Assembly: GCF_029910235.1 (NCBI RefSeq)
Contig: NZ_CP112874.1
Span: forward strand, 434,001-498,000
Source: Pseudanabaena galeata CCNP1313
Lineage (GTDB): Bacteria; Cyanobacteriota; Cyanobacteriia; Pseudanabaenales; Pseudanabaenaceae
Length of the DNA: 64,000 nucleotides
Direction: 5' to 3'
Below are positions 17,536 through 27,606 of the stretch, in pieces (position 1 is the stretch's first letter; every line of letters begins with the position of its first letter). Under the pieces are notes generated by a model, which did no database searches, had not been told where the DNA came from, and worked only from the letters and a program-made list of their open reading frames with translations. Both the position numbers and the translations under genes were made by a program.

Positions 17536-17775
17536 TTATTTCTTGCCGCCGCCTTGATTTTTAAGACGGTAGGTAATGCGTCCTTTAGTAAGGTCATAGG
17601 GCGTTAGCTCCACCTTAACGCGATCTCCTGGCAGGATTTTGATATAGTTCCGACGAATCTTACCCGAAATGTGAGCAAGTACATTAAAGCCATTATCGAG
17701 TGAAACCCGAAACATAGCATTAGGAAGAGACTCAGTTACCGTCCCTTCCATTTCAATAGAATCTTCTTTTGACAA
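17536..17775 (-). CDS. infA: Translation initiation factor IF-1
   Basis: 79 residues with the single S1/OB fold of IF-1: [57 protein letters not shown]-1 binds the 30S A-site during initiation. It is the last gene of the spc-type cluster here, 113 nt after adk. In many cyanobacteria rpmJ-rpsM-rpsK-rpoA follow; this chain is broken in this genome. Confidence 0.95.
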   Translation of the reverse strand: MSKEDSIEMEGTVTESLPNAMFRVSLDNGFNVLAHISGKIRRNYIKILPGDRVKVELTPYDLTKGRITYRLKNQGGGKK

Positions 17776-17888
17776 ACAAACTCTCCCAAATTTAGTATTA
17801 GTTCTTTATGTATTTGTTGCGAGCGCAAAGCACTTGCAACACAGGGTAGATATTTGAGAAAGCATTACTTGATCAAATATCACCGCAT

Positions 17889-18446
17889 CTATGCAAAGAA
17901 TTTTTTGATTGCCTCAGTTACTTCTGGCATCGACGGAGTGCCATCAATTTGAGTAACATGCTTTCCATAAAATTCTAGCAAAGGTCGAGTTTTGGCATTG
18001 TACTCTTCCAGCCGATTTTTGATGACTTCCTCGGTATCATCAGCACGTCCTTGATCGATCGCTCTTGCTAACAAGCGATCGACTAAAAACTGATCTGGTA
18101 CATCTAGATTGACAACCGCATCATAGGGTTGGTTAATCTCCGCTAATAGAGCATCTAGAGCCTCAGCTTGGGTAACTGTGCGCGGAAAGCCATCAAGAAT
18201 CCAACCAACTTGAGTATCAGGCTGTCTCAAGCGTGACTCAATCACCTCAATTACAACCTCATCAGGCACAAGTCGCCCAGAATCGCTAAAAGACTTAACT
18301 TTCAGCCCTAGCTCAGTACCTTGCTTGATTTCAGCGCGAAAAATATCGCCAGGTGCAATTTTTGGCACTTGCCAAGCTTCAGCCAAAATTTCGCCCTGCG
18401 TACCTTTACCCGCTCCAGGAGGACCCATCAAAATTACTCTAGGCAT
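17889..18446 (-). CDS. adk: Adenylate kinase (short form)
   Basis: 185 residues. The P-loop GPPGAGKGTQG is at residues 8-18, followed by the AMP-binding PGDIFRAEI segment, the DGFPRTVTQAEAL motif and LLARAIDQGRADD. The zinc/LID domain of long forms is missing, as usual in cyanobacteria. It converts ATP + AMP to 2 ADP in the cytoplasm. The start codon shares one base with the secY stop (TAATG), so translation is coupled to secY, the standard gene order. Confidence 0.95.
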   Translation of the reverse strand: MPRVILMGPPGAGKGTQGEILAEAWQVPKIAPGDIFRAEIKQGTELGLKVKSFSDSGRLVPDEVVIEVIESRLRQPDTQVGWILDGFPRTVTQAEALDALLAEINQPYDAVVNLDVPDQFLVDRLLARAIDQGRADDTEEVIKNRLEEYNAKTRPLLEFYGKHVTQIDGTPSMPEVTEAIKKFFA

Positions 18447-19786
18447 TACTGTTTCACCATGCCTTCATAACGTTGAGAAATTACATAGGTTTGAATTTGC
18501 TTCGAGGTTTCGATCGCCACACCAACCAAAATTAGTAAAGAAGTTGCACCAATACCACTAAAGGTTGATACACCAGTAGCTTTTTCCAAAGCACTAGGAA
18601 TAATTGCAATACCGCACAAGAAAATTGAACCAAGCAAAGTCAATCGATTCAAAATACGGCTGATATAATCCGAAGTTGCGGTTCCAGGGCGCACAGTGGG
18701 AATACTGCTACCCATCTTCTTGAGGTTCTGTGATAATTCCACAGGATTAAGAACTAAGGTCGAGTAAAAGAAGCTAAATCCTAGAATTAGCAACATATAC
18801 ACAGGAATGTGACCAGCACCACTAGGAGAAATCCAAGTCGCGATCGCCACAAACACCTCATTATTAATGCTTTGGCTGAGATAGGCAGGCAAAATCATCA
18901 CCGATGAAGCAAAAATAATTGGCATCACACCGCCTTGATTTAAGCGTAATGGCAAGTACGAAGCTTGCTCGCGATAAAGCTTGCGCCCCACTTGTCGGCG
19001 TGCTGAAATAATGGGAATCCGCCTTGTTCCTTCCTGAACAAACACAATGCCAATGATCATGACCAAGAAAATAAACAGCAGCAAGATTACGCCACCAACT
19101 CGCGAACTGTCCTTCTGAGCAAGGGCGATCGTATCTCCTAAGGAAGATGGCAAATTGGCGACAATACTAATAAAAATCAGTAAAGATGCACCATTACCAA
19201 CGCCTTTCTCAGTAATCAGTTCACCAGCCCACATCACAAACATTGAGCCAGCCGCCAAAGCTACTGTTGTTTGAAAGATAAAGCTAGACATAATTACGCG
19301 ACCATCACCAACCGTGATCCAGTTGGAGGTCGCTTCAGAAAGTACGCCAGAGTTCTGCACCCAAACCCCAAGTCCCCAACTTTGGATCACACCCCAAACA
19401 AAGGCAACATAGCGGGTGTATTGGGAAATCTTTCTGCGTCCAGCTTCACCTTCATTTTTTTGAAGATTTTCTAAACTTGGGAGCGCCGAAGTCATTAATT
19501 GCATAATGATCGAGGCATTGATAAATGGCAGAATCCCAAGGGCAAAAATACCGAGCAGTGACAAGCCACCACCCGAAAAAATATCCAAGAAATTAACTAC
19601 CGCATTATTTCTGACAATTTCCGTAAAGCGGAGACGATCAACCCCTGGTAATGGCAAATAGATGCCAAGTCTAACTAATATCAAAACGCCAACAGTAACT
19701 AACAAACGACCTCTTAGCCCTGCGGCTTGAGCCATTTGCATAAAAGTTTCTTGTGCTGTCGGGTTCTTTCCTTTACTGACAACCAT
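18446..19786 (-). CDS. secY: Preprotein translocase subunit SecY
   Basis: 446 residues with ten membrane helices and SecY signatures: RLGIYLPLPGVD in helix 1, the plug region FLDIFSGGGLSLLGIFALGI, PFINASIIMQLM, EGTRRIPI and the basic cytosolic loop SARRQVGRKL before the C-terminal helices. It is the channel of the Sec pathway; cyanobacteria use one SecY for plasma and thylakoid membranes. It lies between rplO (173 nt upstream) and adk (1-nt overlap). The long rplO-secY gap contains two hairpins. Confidence 0.96.
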   Translation of the reverse strand: MVVSKGKNPTAQETFMQMAQAAGLRGRLLVTVGVLILVRLGIYLPLPGVDRLRFTEIVRNNAVVNFLDIFSGGGLSLLGIFALGILPFINASIIMQLMTSALPSLENLQKNEGEAGRRKISQYTRYVAFVWGVIQSWGLGVWVQNSGVLSEATSNWITVGDGRVIMSSFIFQTTVALAAGSMFVMWAGELITEKGVGNGASLLIFISIVANLPSSLGDTIALAQKDSSRVGGVILLLFIFLVMIIGIVFVQEGTRRIPIISARRQVGRKLYREQASYLPLRLNQGGVMPIIFASSVMILPAYLSQSINNEVFVAIATWISPSGAGHIPVYMLLILGFSFFYSTLVLNPVELSQNLKKMGSSIPTVRPGTATSDYISRILNRLTLLGSIFLCGIAIIPSALEKATGVSTFSGIGATSLLILVGVAIETSKQIQTYVISQRYEGMVKQ

Positions 19787-19905
19787 AACTAAACTTACCT
19801 CAAGCTATTGATTGAGTTAGGCAGCGATCGCCTAACCTAAGATATTTAAATATTGTAAAGCGATGTCGAGTCACAAGGGGCTGAAGCCCCTTTTCCAAAA
19901 ACAAC

Positions 19906-19956
19906 AAAAGAGAATATGTGGCGAAACGCTTAGCGCTCCGCCACATATTCTCTTTT
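19906..19956. repeat. Hairpin in the rplO-secY spacer
   Basis: 18-nt perfect arms AAAAGAGAATATGTGGCG with a loop that itself contains an inverted AGCG/CGCT motif. It starts 4 nt after the rplO stop. A second small hairpin, AAGGGGCTGAAGCCCCTT, lies at 19876-19893. Either could attenuate transcription into secY. Confidence 0.75.
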
Positions 19957-19959
19957 TGA

Positions 19960-20403
19960 CTAGGCAACTTCTACAGTGCCGCCAGCAGCTTCGATTTTAG
20001 CCTTGGCAGAGGTGGTAATCGAATGAGCACGAACCGTCAGTGCTACACTCACCTCACCTCTACCCAATACGCGCAATACACCATCATTTTGAGTAATAAT
20101 GCCTGCGTCCATCAAGGATTCAAGGGTTACTACCGTATCTTTAGGTAATTCGCTTAATTGATCAAGATTAACAATTGTGAAATGTTTGGGGTTAACAATT
20201 GTGAAATGCTTAAGTTTGGGTACTCGTCTGTAAAGGGGGATCTGACCACCTTCAAAGCCAGGTCTGGTGGGACGACCTGAACGAGATTTTTGACCACGCA
20301 TACCGAAACCACCGCTAGCACCTTGCCCTGCGGCAATACCACGTCCTAAACGACGCTTGCGATGCTGTGAGCCTTCTTGAGGCTGAAGATCGTCAATTCT
20401 CAT
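19960..20403 (-). CDS. rplO: 50S ribosomal protein L15
   Basis: 147 residues, normal length. The N-terminal glycine/arginine-rich loop ([27 protein letters not shown]) and [17 protein letters not shown] are diagnostic. Residues about 68-82 read [15 protein letters not shown], and 17 nt of DNA are identical at a 24-bp period, but this region aligns without a gap to other L15 proteins. L15 binds 23S rRNA late in 50S assembly. It follows rpsE by 51 nt; rpmD (L30), which lies between them in many bacteria, is missing. Confidence 0.95.
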   Translation of the reverse strand: MRIDDLQPQEGSQHRKRRLGRGIAAGQGASGGFGMRGQKSRSGRPTRPGFEGGQIPLYRRVPKLKHFTIVNPKHFTIVNLDQLSELPKDTVVTLESLMDAGIITQNDGVLRVLGRGEVSVALTVRAHSITTSAKAKIEAAGGTVEVA

Positions 20404-20425
20404 AGTTTTTCCTTTTCACTTTTGA

Positions 20426-20452
20426 CAATAACGGCGCGTAGCACCGTTATTG
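20426..20452. repeat. Hairpin between rpsE and rplO
   Basis: CAATAACGGCGC and GCACCGTTATTG pair with one mismatch around GTA. It occupies most of the 51-nt spacer, in the slot of the missing rpmD. Confidence 0.7.
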
Positions 20453-20454
20453 CA

Positions 20455-21069
20455 TTAATTAAATAACTGTTCAAGGGTAATACCACGCGCTCTGGCAACT
20501 TCACCAAAGGTACGCAGGGTTGAAAGTGCGTTAATTGCGGCTCGAGCGTTGTTGAGAGGGCTGCTAGAACCGAGTTGCTTAGCCAAAATGTTTTTGACTC
20601 CAGCTAGTTCTAGTACAGTTCTGACAGCGCCACCAGCAATTACCCCAGTACCTGGAGAAGCAGGACGAATCATTACTTTCGCACCACCGCCGATCCCATT
20701 GGTAGGATGAGGGATGGAATTGCTCTTGGTCAAAGGTACGTCGATCGCGTGCTTTCTAGCATCGGCAACACCTTTTTTGACGGCGTTAATAACATCAGCA
20801 GCTTTGCCAACACCAACACCGACTTGACCCTTCTCATTACCGACGACCACGATCGCACGGAAGCTGAGTTTTTTACCGCCCTTGACAACCTTGGTGACGC
20901 GACGGATTTGGACTACCCGTTCTTGCCATTCAGATTCTTTCTCAGTACGAGCGCGATCGTTCTTTTTACTATCGCGCTTGCCTTTGCGTTTTTCATCGCG
21001 GTTATCGCCACTGTCGCCGCTGCCACTGTCGCGACCACCACCTGGTCTTGATTCTCTATTCTTAGCCAT
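20455..21069 (-). CDS. rpsE: 30S ribosomal protein S5
   Basis: 204 residues. The core (about 45-204) has the S5 double-stranded-RNA-binding region ([37 protein letters not shown]) and the C-terminal domain ([27 protein letters not shown]). A charged N-terminal extension of about 40 residues, rich in Arg, Asp, Gly and Lys, makes it longer than E. coli S5 (about 167) and resembles other cyanobacterial S5 proteins. S5 shapes the mRNA entry site and affects decoding fidelity. It follows rplR by 35 nt. Confidence 0.95.
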   Translation of the reverse strand: MAKNRESRPGGGRDSGSGDSGDNRDEKRKGKRDSKKNDRARTEKESEWQERVVQIRRVTKVVKGGKKLSFRAIVVVGNEKGQVGVGVGKAADVINAVKKGVADARKHAIDVPLTKSNSIPHPTNGIGGGAKVMIRPASPGTGVIAGGAVRTVLELAGVKNILAKQLGSSSPLNNARAAINALSTLRTFGEVARARGITLEQLFN

Positions 21070-21104
21070 ATTTATTTCTATCTACTGATTCACTGCTGGA
21101 TGAT

Positions 21105-21470
21105 TTAGAAATCGAGACCTGCTTCGCGAGCAGCTTCAGCGAGAGCTTGGACTCTTCCATGATAGAGGTTGCCACCACGGTCGAACACAACCTTGGTAAT
21201 TCCCTGTGCGATCGCTCTTTCAGCAATCAACGCACCAACCTTAGCCGAAGCTTCAGAATTGGCTGTAGTGCTGACGCTCTCACGAACATCTGATTCGAGG
21301 GTTGAAGCAGCAACGAGAGTATGTTGAGCCACATCATCAATTACCTGCGCCACAATATGATTGTTAGAGCGATAAATTGCAAGGCGAGGACGCTCGGGTG
21401 TACCTGACATCCCCTTACGAATTCGCTTATGACGGCTTATGGTTGCTTGTCTACGACTATTAGCACTCAT
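21105..21470 (-). CDS. rplR: 50S ribosomal protein L18
   Basis: 121 residues with the L18 pattern: a basic N-terminus ([20 protein letters not shown]), the [12 protein letters not shown] strand and the C-terminal [24 protein letters not shown] segment. L18 binds 5S rRNA with L5 in the central protuberance. The gene is 66 nt after rplF. Position in the operon matches the standard order L6-L18-S5. Confidence 0.95.
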   Translation of the reverse strand: MSANSRRQATISRHKRIRKGMSGTPERPRLAIYRSNNHIVAQVIDDVAQHTLVAASTLESDVRESVSTTANSEASAKVGALIAERAIAQGITKVVFDRGGNLYHGRVQALAEAAREAGLDF

Positions 21471-21536
21471 GTTTGTTATATATGAAGATTACAAAAATTA
21501 AGAAGATCAAATAAAGGAGCTAGAAAAAGCTTAGCT

Positions 21537-22100
21537 TTACTTCTTACCAGTCTTACCAGCCTTACGTCTGACGAATTCACCGAAGTAACGAATACCCTTG
21601 CCTTTGTAGACTTCAGGAGGACGTACAGCGCGGATTTTGGCTGCTAAATTACCAACGATTTCTTTGTCAATACCTTCGACAATAATAAATGTGCCTTGAG
21701 GTACTTTCTTGCCAGAGGCATCTTCAACTGCGAGGGAAACTCCTGTAGGAGGAATAATATCAACAGTGTGGCTGTAGCCAACAGTCAGAACAATATTGCT
21801 GCCGTTCAAGTTAGCCCGATAACCAACACCTTGAATTTCCAACTTACGCTGAAAGCCAGTGGACACACCTTCGACCATGTTGGCAACGAGGGTGCGGAAA
21901 AGTCCGTGCTGTTGCCTTGCAGGACGAGATTCATTGGCCCGATTAACAACTAAGTTGTTTTCTTCTTGCAGAACTTCCACGGTGGGTGGCAACACCCGTT
22001 TGAGTTCTCCTTTAGGCCCTTTGACGGTTACCTCTTGCCCAACGATCGAGACCGCAACTTTGGGGGGAAGAGGAATGGGACGTTTTCCAATACGAGACAT
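21537..22100 (-). CDS. rplF: 50S ribosomal protein L6
   Basis: 187 residues with two repeated L6 domains: MSRIGKRPIPLPPKV and GPKGELKRVLP in the first, and the C-terminal signature RPPEVYKGKGIRYFGE in the second. L6 binds the sarcin-ricin region near the factor-binding site. It follows rpsH by 72 nt. Confidence 0.95.
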   Translation of the reverse strand: MSRIGKRPIPLPPKVAVSIVGQEVTVKGPKGELKRVLPPTVEVLQEENNLVVNRANESRPARQQHGLFRTLVANMVEGVSTGFQRKLEIQGVGYRANLNGSNIVLTVGYSHTVDIIPPTGVSLAVEDASGKKVPQGTFIIVEGIDKEIVGNLAAKIRAVRPPEVYKGKGIRYFGEFVRRKAGKTGKK

Positions 22101-22172
22101 GTCTGTTTTCCGTTGCTTGTAATGTTATGTGCTGAGTTAACAGCCTGAATTACCAGATCTTGAGGATCTGAA

Positions 22173-22574
22173 TTACCAGATATAGCAAAGGACTTCACCG
22201 CCGACACCCTGTTTACGGGCTTCGCGATCGGTCATGATCCCTTTAGAGGTGGAGATGATCGCAATGCCGATCCCACCCAATACACGGGGTAATTCTTTGG
22301 AGTTCGAGTAAACCCGTAAACCAGGTTTGCTAACGCGCTTGAGGCGCTTGATAATCGATTGACGATTTTTGCCTTCATACTTGAGGGCGACGACCAAGGC
22401 GCGGTCGATGTTTTCGCCTGTTTCTTCAAAATCTGCGATAAAACCTTCTTGTTTCATCACTCGGGCAATGCTCAACGTCATTCTTGTAGCAGGAATGGAA
22501 GTTGTCTGGTGCTTTGCAAGTGTTGCATTGCGAATGCGGGTAAGCATGTCCGAGATGGTGTCGTTGGTAGCCAT
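22173..22574 (-). CDS. rpsH: 30S ribosomal protein S8
   Basis: 133 residues. It begins [17 protein letters not shown] and ends with [19 protein letters not shown], both S8 hallmarks. S8 binds 16S rRNA helix 21 early in assembly. It lies directly after rplE (23 nt). rpsN (S14), which sits between these in many bacteria, is not present, as usual for cyanobacteria. Confidence 0.95.
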   Translation of the reverse strand: MATNDTISDMLTRIRNATLAKHQTTSIPATRMTLSIARVMKQEGFIADFEETGENIDRALVVALKYEGKNRQSIIKRLKRVSKPGLRVYSNSKELPRVLGGIGIAIISTSKGIMTDREARKQGVGGEVLCYIW

Positions 22575-22597
22575 CCTTATCTCCTAATTCGATCTAC

Positions 22598-23143
22598 TTA
22601 TGATTCTCTAAAGGGCATACCGACTGCTTTCAGGAGCGCACGTCCTTCTTCGTCCGTGTTGGCAGTGGTAATGATGGAAATATCAAGCCCCCGAATTTGC
22701 TCAATACTGTCGTAGCTGATTTCGGGGAAGATAAGTTGCTCACGGACACCGAGGGTATAGTTACCACGTCCATCAAAGCTCTTGGGGCTAACACCGCGAA
22801 AGTCACGGATGCGAGGCAAGGAGAAATTGATCAGACGATCCAAGAAGTTATTCATCTTGTCGCGGCGTAGAGTGACCATCATGCCGACGGGCATTCCTTG
22901 ACGCAATTTGAAACCAGCGATCGCTTTTTTAGCTCTAGTTACCACGGGCTTTTGACCAGCGATCGTGGCAATTTCGGTTAAAGACGCTTCTAGGGATTTT
23001 GCATTTTGGGCAGCTTCACCTAGACCACGGTTGATCACAACTTTCTCAAATTTTGGAACTTGATGGATGTTGGTGTACTTAAACTGTTCCATTAATTTAG
23101 GAACAACTTGTTTGGCATAGACTTCGGCAAACGGTGTTAGCAT
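22598..23143 (-). CDS. rplE: 50S ribosomal protein L5
   Basis: 181 residues with the L5 motifs [54 protein letters not shown] and the C-terminal [18 protein letters not shown]5 binds 5S rRNA and contacts P-site tRNA. It follows rplX by 48 nt. Confidence 0.96.
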   Translation of the reverse strand: MLTPFAEVYAKQVVPKLMEQFKYTNIHQVPKFEKVVINRGLGEAAQNAKSLEASLTEIATIAGQKPVVTRAKKAIAGFKLRQGMPVGMMVTLRRDKMNNFLDRLINFSLPRIRDFRGVSPKSFDGRGNYTLGVREQLIFPEISYDSIEQIRGLDISIITTANTDEEGRALLKAVGMPFRES

Positions 23144-23191
23144 TTTATCTTCCTCGATGATTTTTCCTGGGCTTGGTCAGGTTGTGCAGAA

Positions 23192-23575
23192 TTATTTCTT
23201 TTCAGTCTTAACGGAATCAACGATTTCGCCAGTCTTTTTCAACATTCTTACTTTCTTGCCATCATCCGTAAAGGTATAGCAAGAACGACTAGCGGTCTTT
23301 TCCTTTTCGGAATACAACAAAACTTTAGAACTGTGGATCGGGAACTCTCGGGTGATGATTTGTCCAGACTCGCCATCAGCTTGAGGCTTGACATGCTTAG
23401 TCTTAACATTCACCCCTTCAACGATGATGGTGCTGTCTTTAGGAAAAACCTGCAACACCTTTGCTACAGTACCTTTAGAGCTTCCTGAAATTACTTGAAC
23501 CACATCATCTTTTTTGACATGAATCTTAAAAGACTTGCGGTTGCCGCGATAGGCAGGTTTTGACTTGAATGACAT
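23192..23575 (-). CDS. rplX: 50S ribosomal protein L24
   Basis: 127 residues. The KOW motif ([20 protein letters not shown]) starts at about residue 20, followed by the conserved [13 protein letters not shown] segment and PIHSSKV. The N-terminal extension and lysine-rich tail are slightly longer than in E. coli. L24 initiates 50S assembly at the 5' end of 23S rRNA. The start shares one base with the rplN stop (TAATG). Confidence 0.95.
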   Translation of the reverse strand: MSFKSKPAYRGNRKSFKIHVKKDDVVQVISGSSKGTVAKVLQVFPKDSTIIVEGVNVKTKHVKPQADGESGQIITREFPIHSSKVLLYSEKEKTASRSCYTFTDDGKKVRMLKKTGEIVDSVKTEKK

Positions 23576-23943
23576 TACAGTACCTCTGGCGCTAGGGAGA
23601 TAATTTTAGTGAAATTTTTATCCCGCAACTCACGCGCAACTGGACCAAATACGCGGGTTCCTTTGGGGTTGCCGTCTTGGTTAATGATTACAGCGGCATT
23701 GTCGTCAAAGCGAATTCTCATGCCGCTTTCACGGTTGATGGATGCTTTGGTGCGAACAATCACAGCGCGGACAACATCAGATTTTTTGACTGGCATATTG
23801 GGCGCAGCGTCTTTAACAGTAGCGATGATTACATCACCAACTCCGCCAAAGGCGCGATTACCACCAGCTAGGACACGAATACATAGCAGCTTTTTAGCTC
23901 CGCTATTATCCGCAACGTTTAGATAAGACTCTTGTTGAATCAT
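23575..23943 (-). CDS. rplN: 50S ribosomal protein L14
   Basis: 122 residues, exact family length. It starts [19 protein letters not shown] and contains [15 protein letters not shown] and the conserved [15 protein letters not shown] end. L14 contributes to the subunit interface and contacts 16S helix 14. The gene overlaps rplX by one base and follows rpsQ by 3 nt. Confidence 0.96.
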   Translation of the reverse strand: MIQQESYLNVADNSGAKKLLCIRVLAGGNRAFGGVGDVIIATVKDAAPNMPVKKSDVVRAVIVRTKASINRESGMRIRFDDNAAVIINQDGNPKGTRVFGPVARELRDKNFTKIISLAPEVL

Positions 23944-23946
23944 GAC

Positions 23947-24198
23947 TTATGCTTCCGAGCTAGATGAGAGAATCTCTACAACTTCCCATCGCTTTGTACG
24001 GCTGAGGGGACGGGTTTCCCGAATTTTGACGCGATCGCCTTCACGGGTTTTGTCTTCTTCATCGTGGGCTTTAAACTTAGTCGTTTTGACCACGATTTTT
24101 CCATATTTAGGGTGAGAGGTACGATTTTCAACCGCAACTACCACCGTTTTTTGCATTTTGTCGCTGACGACAACGCCAACTTTTTCTTTAACTGCCAT
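23947..24198 (-). CDS. rpsQ: 30S ribosomal protein S17
   Basis: 83 residues with the OB-fold S17 pattern: [37 protein letters not shown] and [21 protein letters not shown]17 is a primary binder of 16S rRNA. It lies 33 nt after rpmC and 3 nt before rplN. Confidence 0.95.
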   Translation of the reverse strand: MAVKEKVGVVVSDKMQKTVVVAVENRTSHPKYGKIVVKTTKFKAHDEEDKTREGDRVKIRETRPLSRTKRWEVVEILSSSSEA

Positions 24199-24231
24199 TG
24201 CTAAAATTCCTATGTTTTGTAAATAGCTTTC

Positions 24232-24435
24232 TTAAGCTCTGGACTGACGTTCACGTTCGACGGTCATCAGTTGAGACAAACGATGCTTAGCATGTTGGAA
24301 CTGATGTGGCTTGACAGGTTGTCTAGTAGCCTGCTGGAACCGCAGATCAAATAGCTCTTTCTTGACGGTCAAGATTTGAGCTTGCAACTCATCATCAGAT
24401 AGCTCTCTAGTTTCTTGGACTTTTGGGAGTGCCAT
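24232..24435 (-). CDS. rpmC: 50S ribosomal protein L29
   Basis: 67 residues starting [20 protein letters not shown] at ATG 24433-24435; the frame is open further upstream but that overlaps rplP. The [15 protein letters not shown] helix is the L29 signature. L29 sits at the exit tunnel and contacts trigger factor and SRP. It starts 4 nt after rplP. Confidence 0.94.
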   Translation of the reverse strand: MALPKVQETRELSDDELQAQILTVKKELFDLRFQQATRQPVKPHQFQHAKHRLSQLMTVERERQSRA

Positions 24436-24439
24436 ATCT

Positions 24440-24853
24440 TTACTCCTTCTCACGGATAACAAATCTGGTTTTGATCGGCATTTTAGCTGCGGCAAGACGG
24501 ATAGCCTCTCTTGCAGTTTCTTCGGCGACACCAGCAACTTCAAACATGATGCGACCAGGCTTGACCACTGATACCCAAAATTCGGGAGCACCTTTACCAG
24601 AACCCATACGGGTTTCAGCAGGACGCATTGTTACGGGCTTGTCTGGGAAAATGCGAATCCAAATCTTGCCACCGCGACGGATGTAGCGGTTCATGGCTCG
24701 ACGGGCTGCTTCAATTTGACGGGCGGTAATCCACGAAGGTTCTAAAGCCTGCATGGCATAATCACCAAAGTTGATTTCAGTTCCTCTGGTAGCAGGACCT
24801 GCCATCCGACCGCGTTGCTGCTTACGAAATTTTGTACGTTTAGGACTTAACAT
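24440..24853 (-). CDS. rplP: 50S ribosomal protein L16
   Basis: 137 residues. [17 protein letters not shown], the basic [20 protein letters not shown] and [17 protein letters not shown] are diagnostic. L16 organises the A-site tRNA region of 23S rRNA. It is 27 nt downstream of rpsC. Confidence 0.96.
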   Translation of the reverse strand: MLSPKRTKFRKQQRGRMAGPATRGTEINFGDYAMQALEPSWITARQIEAARRAMNRYIRRGGKIWIRIFPDKPVTMRPAETRMGSGKGAPEFWVSVVKPGRIMFEVAGVAEETAREAIRLAAAKMPIKTRFVIREKE

Positions 24854-24880
24854 GGTTCAAAACTTAAGGGTGACAGAAAT

Positions 24881-25627
24881 TTATCCTTCAGCGCTCGAAC
24901 GATCCTCAAACTGAGGACGACGTTGCTGGCGACGACGGGGTTGAGCGGCTGGAGCAGGAGCTTCTTCGCCTTGAATGATTTCGCCTTTAAAGATCCAGAC
25001 TTTGATGCCAATGACGCCATAAATAGTTCTGGAAGTTTTGTAGCTATAGTCGATATCTGCACGCAATGTATGCAGAGGAACACGACCTTCACGAACCCAT
25101 TCAGTTCTCGCAATTTCAGCACCGTTAAGACGACCACTGATTTGCACCTTGATACCTTCGATGCCTGCACGCTGCGCTCTTTGAATAGCTTGACGAACAA
25201 CACGACGGAAGGAAACACGACGTTCGATTTGCTGAGCGATGTATTCAGCGATGAGAGGCGCTTCCGCATCAACTCTGGCTACTTCGGTGACATTAATCCG
25301 AACTTGGCTAGTACCTGTCTTTTTCAGAGAACCATCTTGCTCGAGATACTTAACTAGTCCGACGCGCAATTGCTCGATACCAGCGCCACCACGACCAACA
25401 ACAACTCCAGGACGAGCTGTGCGAATTTCGAGATCTACTTGATCAGCTTTGCGATCAATCAAGATTTCTGCGATACCAGCATTACTCAAAGTTTTTTCAA
25501 TAAACTTACGGATTTTGCTATCTTCTTCAGCCAAGACACCGTAGCGATTGACATCAGCGTACCAACGAGAAAGATGGGACTTGGTGATGCCGAGGCGTAA
25601 CCCTGTTGGGTGAATCTTCTGACCCAT
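24881..25627 (-). CDS. rpsC: 30S ribosomal protein S3
   Basis: 248 residues from ATG 25627 ([18 protein letters not shown]), the conserved S3 start; an in-frame ATG 15 codons upstream overlaps rplV and is rejected. The KH domain contains [14 protein letters not shown]; the C-terminal S3 domain has [28 protein letters not shown] and [14 protein letters not shown]. The last 20 residues are an Arg/Pro-rich tail. S3 forms part of the mRNA entry helicase. Confidence 0.95.
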   Translation of the reverse strand: MGQKIHPTGLRLGITKSHLSRWYADVNRYGVLAEEDSKIRKFIEKTLSNAGIAEILIDRKADQVDLEIRTARPGVVVGRGGAGIEQLRVGLVKYLEQDGSLKKTGTSQVRINVTEVARVDAEAPLIAEYIAQQIERRVSFRRVVRQAIQRAQRAGIEGIKVQISGRLNGAEIARTEWVREGRVPLHTLRADIDYSYKTSRTIYGVIGIKVWIFKGEIIQGEEAPAPAAQPRRRQQRRPQFEDRSSAEG

Positions 25628-25629
25628 AC

Positions 25630-25986
25630 CTATTCTTCCTCCGATGGTTTGACGGTGATCGTAATGTGGCACGTTGGCTTACAGATTTGGTAAGCACGAC
25701 CTTGAGCGCGGGGACGGAAGCGTTTGAGGCTAGGTCCCATATCGGCAAAGGCTTGGTTAACTACTAGGGATGCAGGATCTAGTCCTGCGTTATGTTCAGC
25801 ATTAGCTACAGCAGAACGCAATACTTTCGTAATTGGTTCGCAGGAGCGATAAGGCATGAACTCAAGAATCATCAATGCTTCGCGGTAGCTACGACCACGG
25901 ATTTGGTCTAGTACTCGACGCACCTTATGGGGTGACATCCGAATATATTTGGCTACGGCAGGGATTTCGTTTTGGGCGAGGATCAT
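25630..25986 (-). CDS. rplV: 50S ribosomal protein L22
   Basis: 118 residues. The N-terminus ([20 protein letters not shown]) and the tunnel-lining hairpin end in [20 protein letters not shown], the L22 signature. L22 lines the exit tunnel constriction. It ends 2 nt before rpsC and starts 18 nt after rpsS. Confidence 0.95.
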   Translation of the reverse strand: MILAQNEIPAVAKYIRMSPHKVRRVLDQIRGRSYREALMILEFMPYRSCEPITKVLRSAVANAEHNAGLDPASLVVNQAFADMGPSLKRFRPRAQGRAYQICKPTCHITITVKPSEEE

Positions 25987-26004
25987 TTTTAACTACCTGT
26001 CTAC

Positions 26005-26283
26005 CTATCTCTTAGCCTTTTTGTCGCTCTTGGCATGACCGCGGAAGGTGCGAGTAGGGGCAAACTCACCGAGTTTGTGTCCTACCATTTGCTCCGTGAC
26101 ATATACAGGAACGTGCTGTTTTCCGTTGTGACAAGCAATGGTATGCCCGATCATTTGAGGAAGAATGGTGGAAGCGCGTGACCATGTTTTGATAACTTGC
26201 TTTTCGCCTTTGGCGTTGAGCTTTTCAATTTTGGTCAATAAGTGATCGGCAACAAAGGGACCTTTTTTTAGCGATCGCGTCAT
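26005..26283 (-). CDS. rpsS: 30S ribosomal protein S19
   Basis: 92 residues, exact family length: [36 protein letters not shown] and [17 protein letters not shown]19 lies in the 30S head and contacts S13. A hairpin separates it from rplB (62-nt spacer). Confidence 0.96.
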   Translation of the reverse strand: MTRSLKKGPFVADHLLTKIEKLNAKGEKQVIKTWSRASTILPQMIGHTIACHNGKQHVPVYVTEQMVGHKLGEFAPTRTFRGHAKSDKKAKR

Positions 26284-26312
26284 AATTTTTATTCTCTGTA
26301 AAAACTTTGGAT

Positions 26313-26343
26313 ATATATTTCCCCGCTACGCGGGGAAATATAT
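26313..26343. repeat. Hairpin between rplB and rpsS
   Basis: 14-nt perfect arms ATATATTTCCCCGC around TAC, 2 nt after the rplB stop. It interrupts the S10 cluster without disturbing either gene. Confidence 0.75.
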
Positions 26344-26345
26344 GG

Positions 26346-27212
26346 TTAAGCGTTACGTCCGCCCTTACCGCGCTTCGAGGACTTGCGACGGCGACGAACA
26401 ATCAAGGCATCACTAAGTTTGCCCTTCTTGCGAGTCTTGTAACCCAAGGTTGGTTTACCCCAAGGTGTAACAGGTCCACTGCGACCAATGGGGGCGCAAC
26501 CTTCACCACCACCATGGGGGTGATCGACGGGGTTCATGACCATACCACGGACTTTAGGACGACGATTCAACCAACGGCTGCGACCTGCTTTACCAAGACT
26601 GGTGTTGCTGTGATCGAGGTTGCCCACTTGTCCGATGGTGGCGAAACAATCTTTGCGAATCAAACGAACTTCACTAGAAGGAAGCTTGAGTGTGACGAAA
26701 TCGCCTTCCTTAGCTGCAATTTGAGCGCCAGCACCAGCTGATCGCACAATTTGTCCACCCTTTCCAGGGACGAGTTCCACATTGTGAACAATCGTACCAA
26801 GAGGGATGTTTACCAATGGCATCGCGTTACCGATTTCAAAAGGCACATTGCTTGTACCTGCTTGAATCTTGTTGCCAACAGCGATTCCCTTTGGAGCAAG
26901 GATGTATCTCTTTTCGCCGTCTTCGTATTGCAACAGTGCAATACGAGAAGTGCGGTTGGGATCATACTCGATCGCAATTACTTCGGCGATAATGTCGCGT
27001 TTATTGCGTTTGAAATCAATAATCCGATAGAGTCTCTTATGACCACCACCGCGTCTGCGGCTGGTGATAACACCACGGTTATTGCGTCCTCTTTTACGAT
27101 GGACGTGGCTAGTTAAAGACTTTTCGGGTTCTGACTTAGTGATTTCCGAGAAGTCCGAGACAACAGTTTGTCTGGTACTTGCGGTATACGGTTTATATGC
27201 ACGAACGCCCAT
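26346..27212 (-). CDS. rplB: 50S ribosomal protein L2
   Basis: 288 residues. It starts [20 protein letters not shown] and has [20 protein letters not shown], an SH3-type core and the C-terminal peptidyl-transferase-proximal segment [18 protein letters not shown] with the conserved His. L2 is needed for subunit association and tRNA binding. It follows rplW by 51 nt. Confidence 0.97.
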   Translation of the reverse strand: MGVRAYKPYTASTRQTVVSDFSEITKSEPEKSLTSHVHRKRGRNNRGVITSRRRGGGHKRLYRIIDFKRNKRDIIAEVIAIEYDPNRTSRIALLQYEDGEKRYILAPKGIAVGNKIQAGTSNVPFEIGNAMPLVNIPLGTIVHNVELVPGKGGQIVRSAGAGAQIAAKEGDFVTLKLPSSEVRLIRKDCFATIGQVGNLDHSNTSLGKAGRSRWLNRRPKVRGMVMNPVDHPHGGGEGCAPIGRSGPVTPWGKPTLGYKTRKKGKLSDALIVRRRRKSSKRGKGGRNA

Positions 27213-27263
27213 AATTGTCTGGTTTTGTTAAAGAACAGTTCTCTGGTTTTTTTAAGCTAGTGC

Positions 27264-27578
27264 TTATACATCGGGGAACAAATCAATTTTGCTGCCTTCG
27301 GCAAGGGTGACGATCGCTCTTTTGATTTGAGCACGTTTGCCTGCAAACTTACCAATCCGACGCGCTTGTGCGGGTGGGTTATGGGTGTTCACTTTTTTGA
27401 CCGTAACTGAGAAAAGGCTTTCGATAGCTGCCTTAATTTCAGGTTTAGTAGCATCATGAAAAACATCAAATGTATATTTGTTGCTTTCTAGTTGTCGGGT
27501 TGCCTTTTCATTGAGCAGAGGGCGACGAATGATATCGGGCAAGCGACGGGGATCGAATTCGGTAGGGATCTTAGCCAT
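27264..27578 (-). CDS. rplW: 50S ribosomal protein L23
   Basis: 104 residues. The family motif [20 protein letters not shown] is present, with the C-terminal [20 protein letters not shown] tail. L23 is the exit-tunnel docking site for trigger factor and SRP. The spacing to rplD is 28 nt. Confidence 0.94.
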   Translation of the reverse strand: MAKIPTEFDPRRLPDIIRRPLLNEKATRQLESNKYTFDVFHDATKPEIKAAIESLFSVTVKKVNTHNPPAQARRIGKFAGKRAQIKRAIVTLAEGSKIDLFPDV

Positions 27579-27606
27579 GTTGTTTCTTTCTTCTACTTAG
27601 ATTCCG

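Noticed and set aside
20168-20208. 24-bp near-duplication in rplO (KHFTIVN twice)
   Set aside because: 17 nt are identical, but alignment by eye with other L15 proteins needs no gap and total length is normal, so it is probably not a recent insertion.
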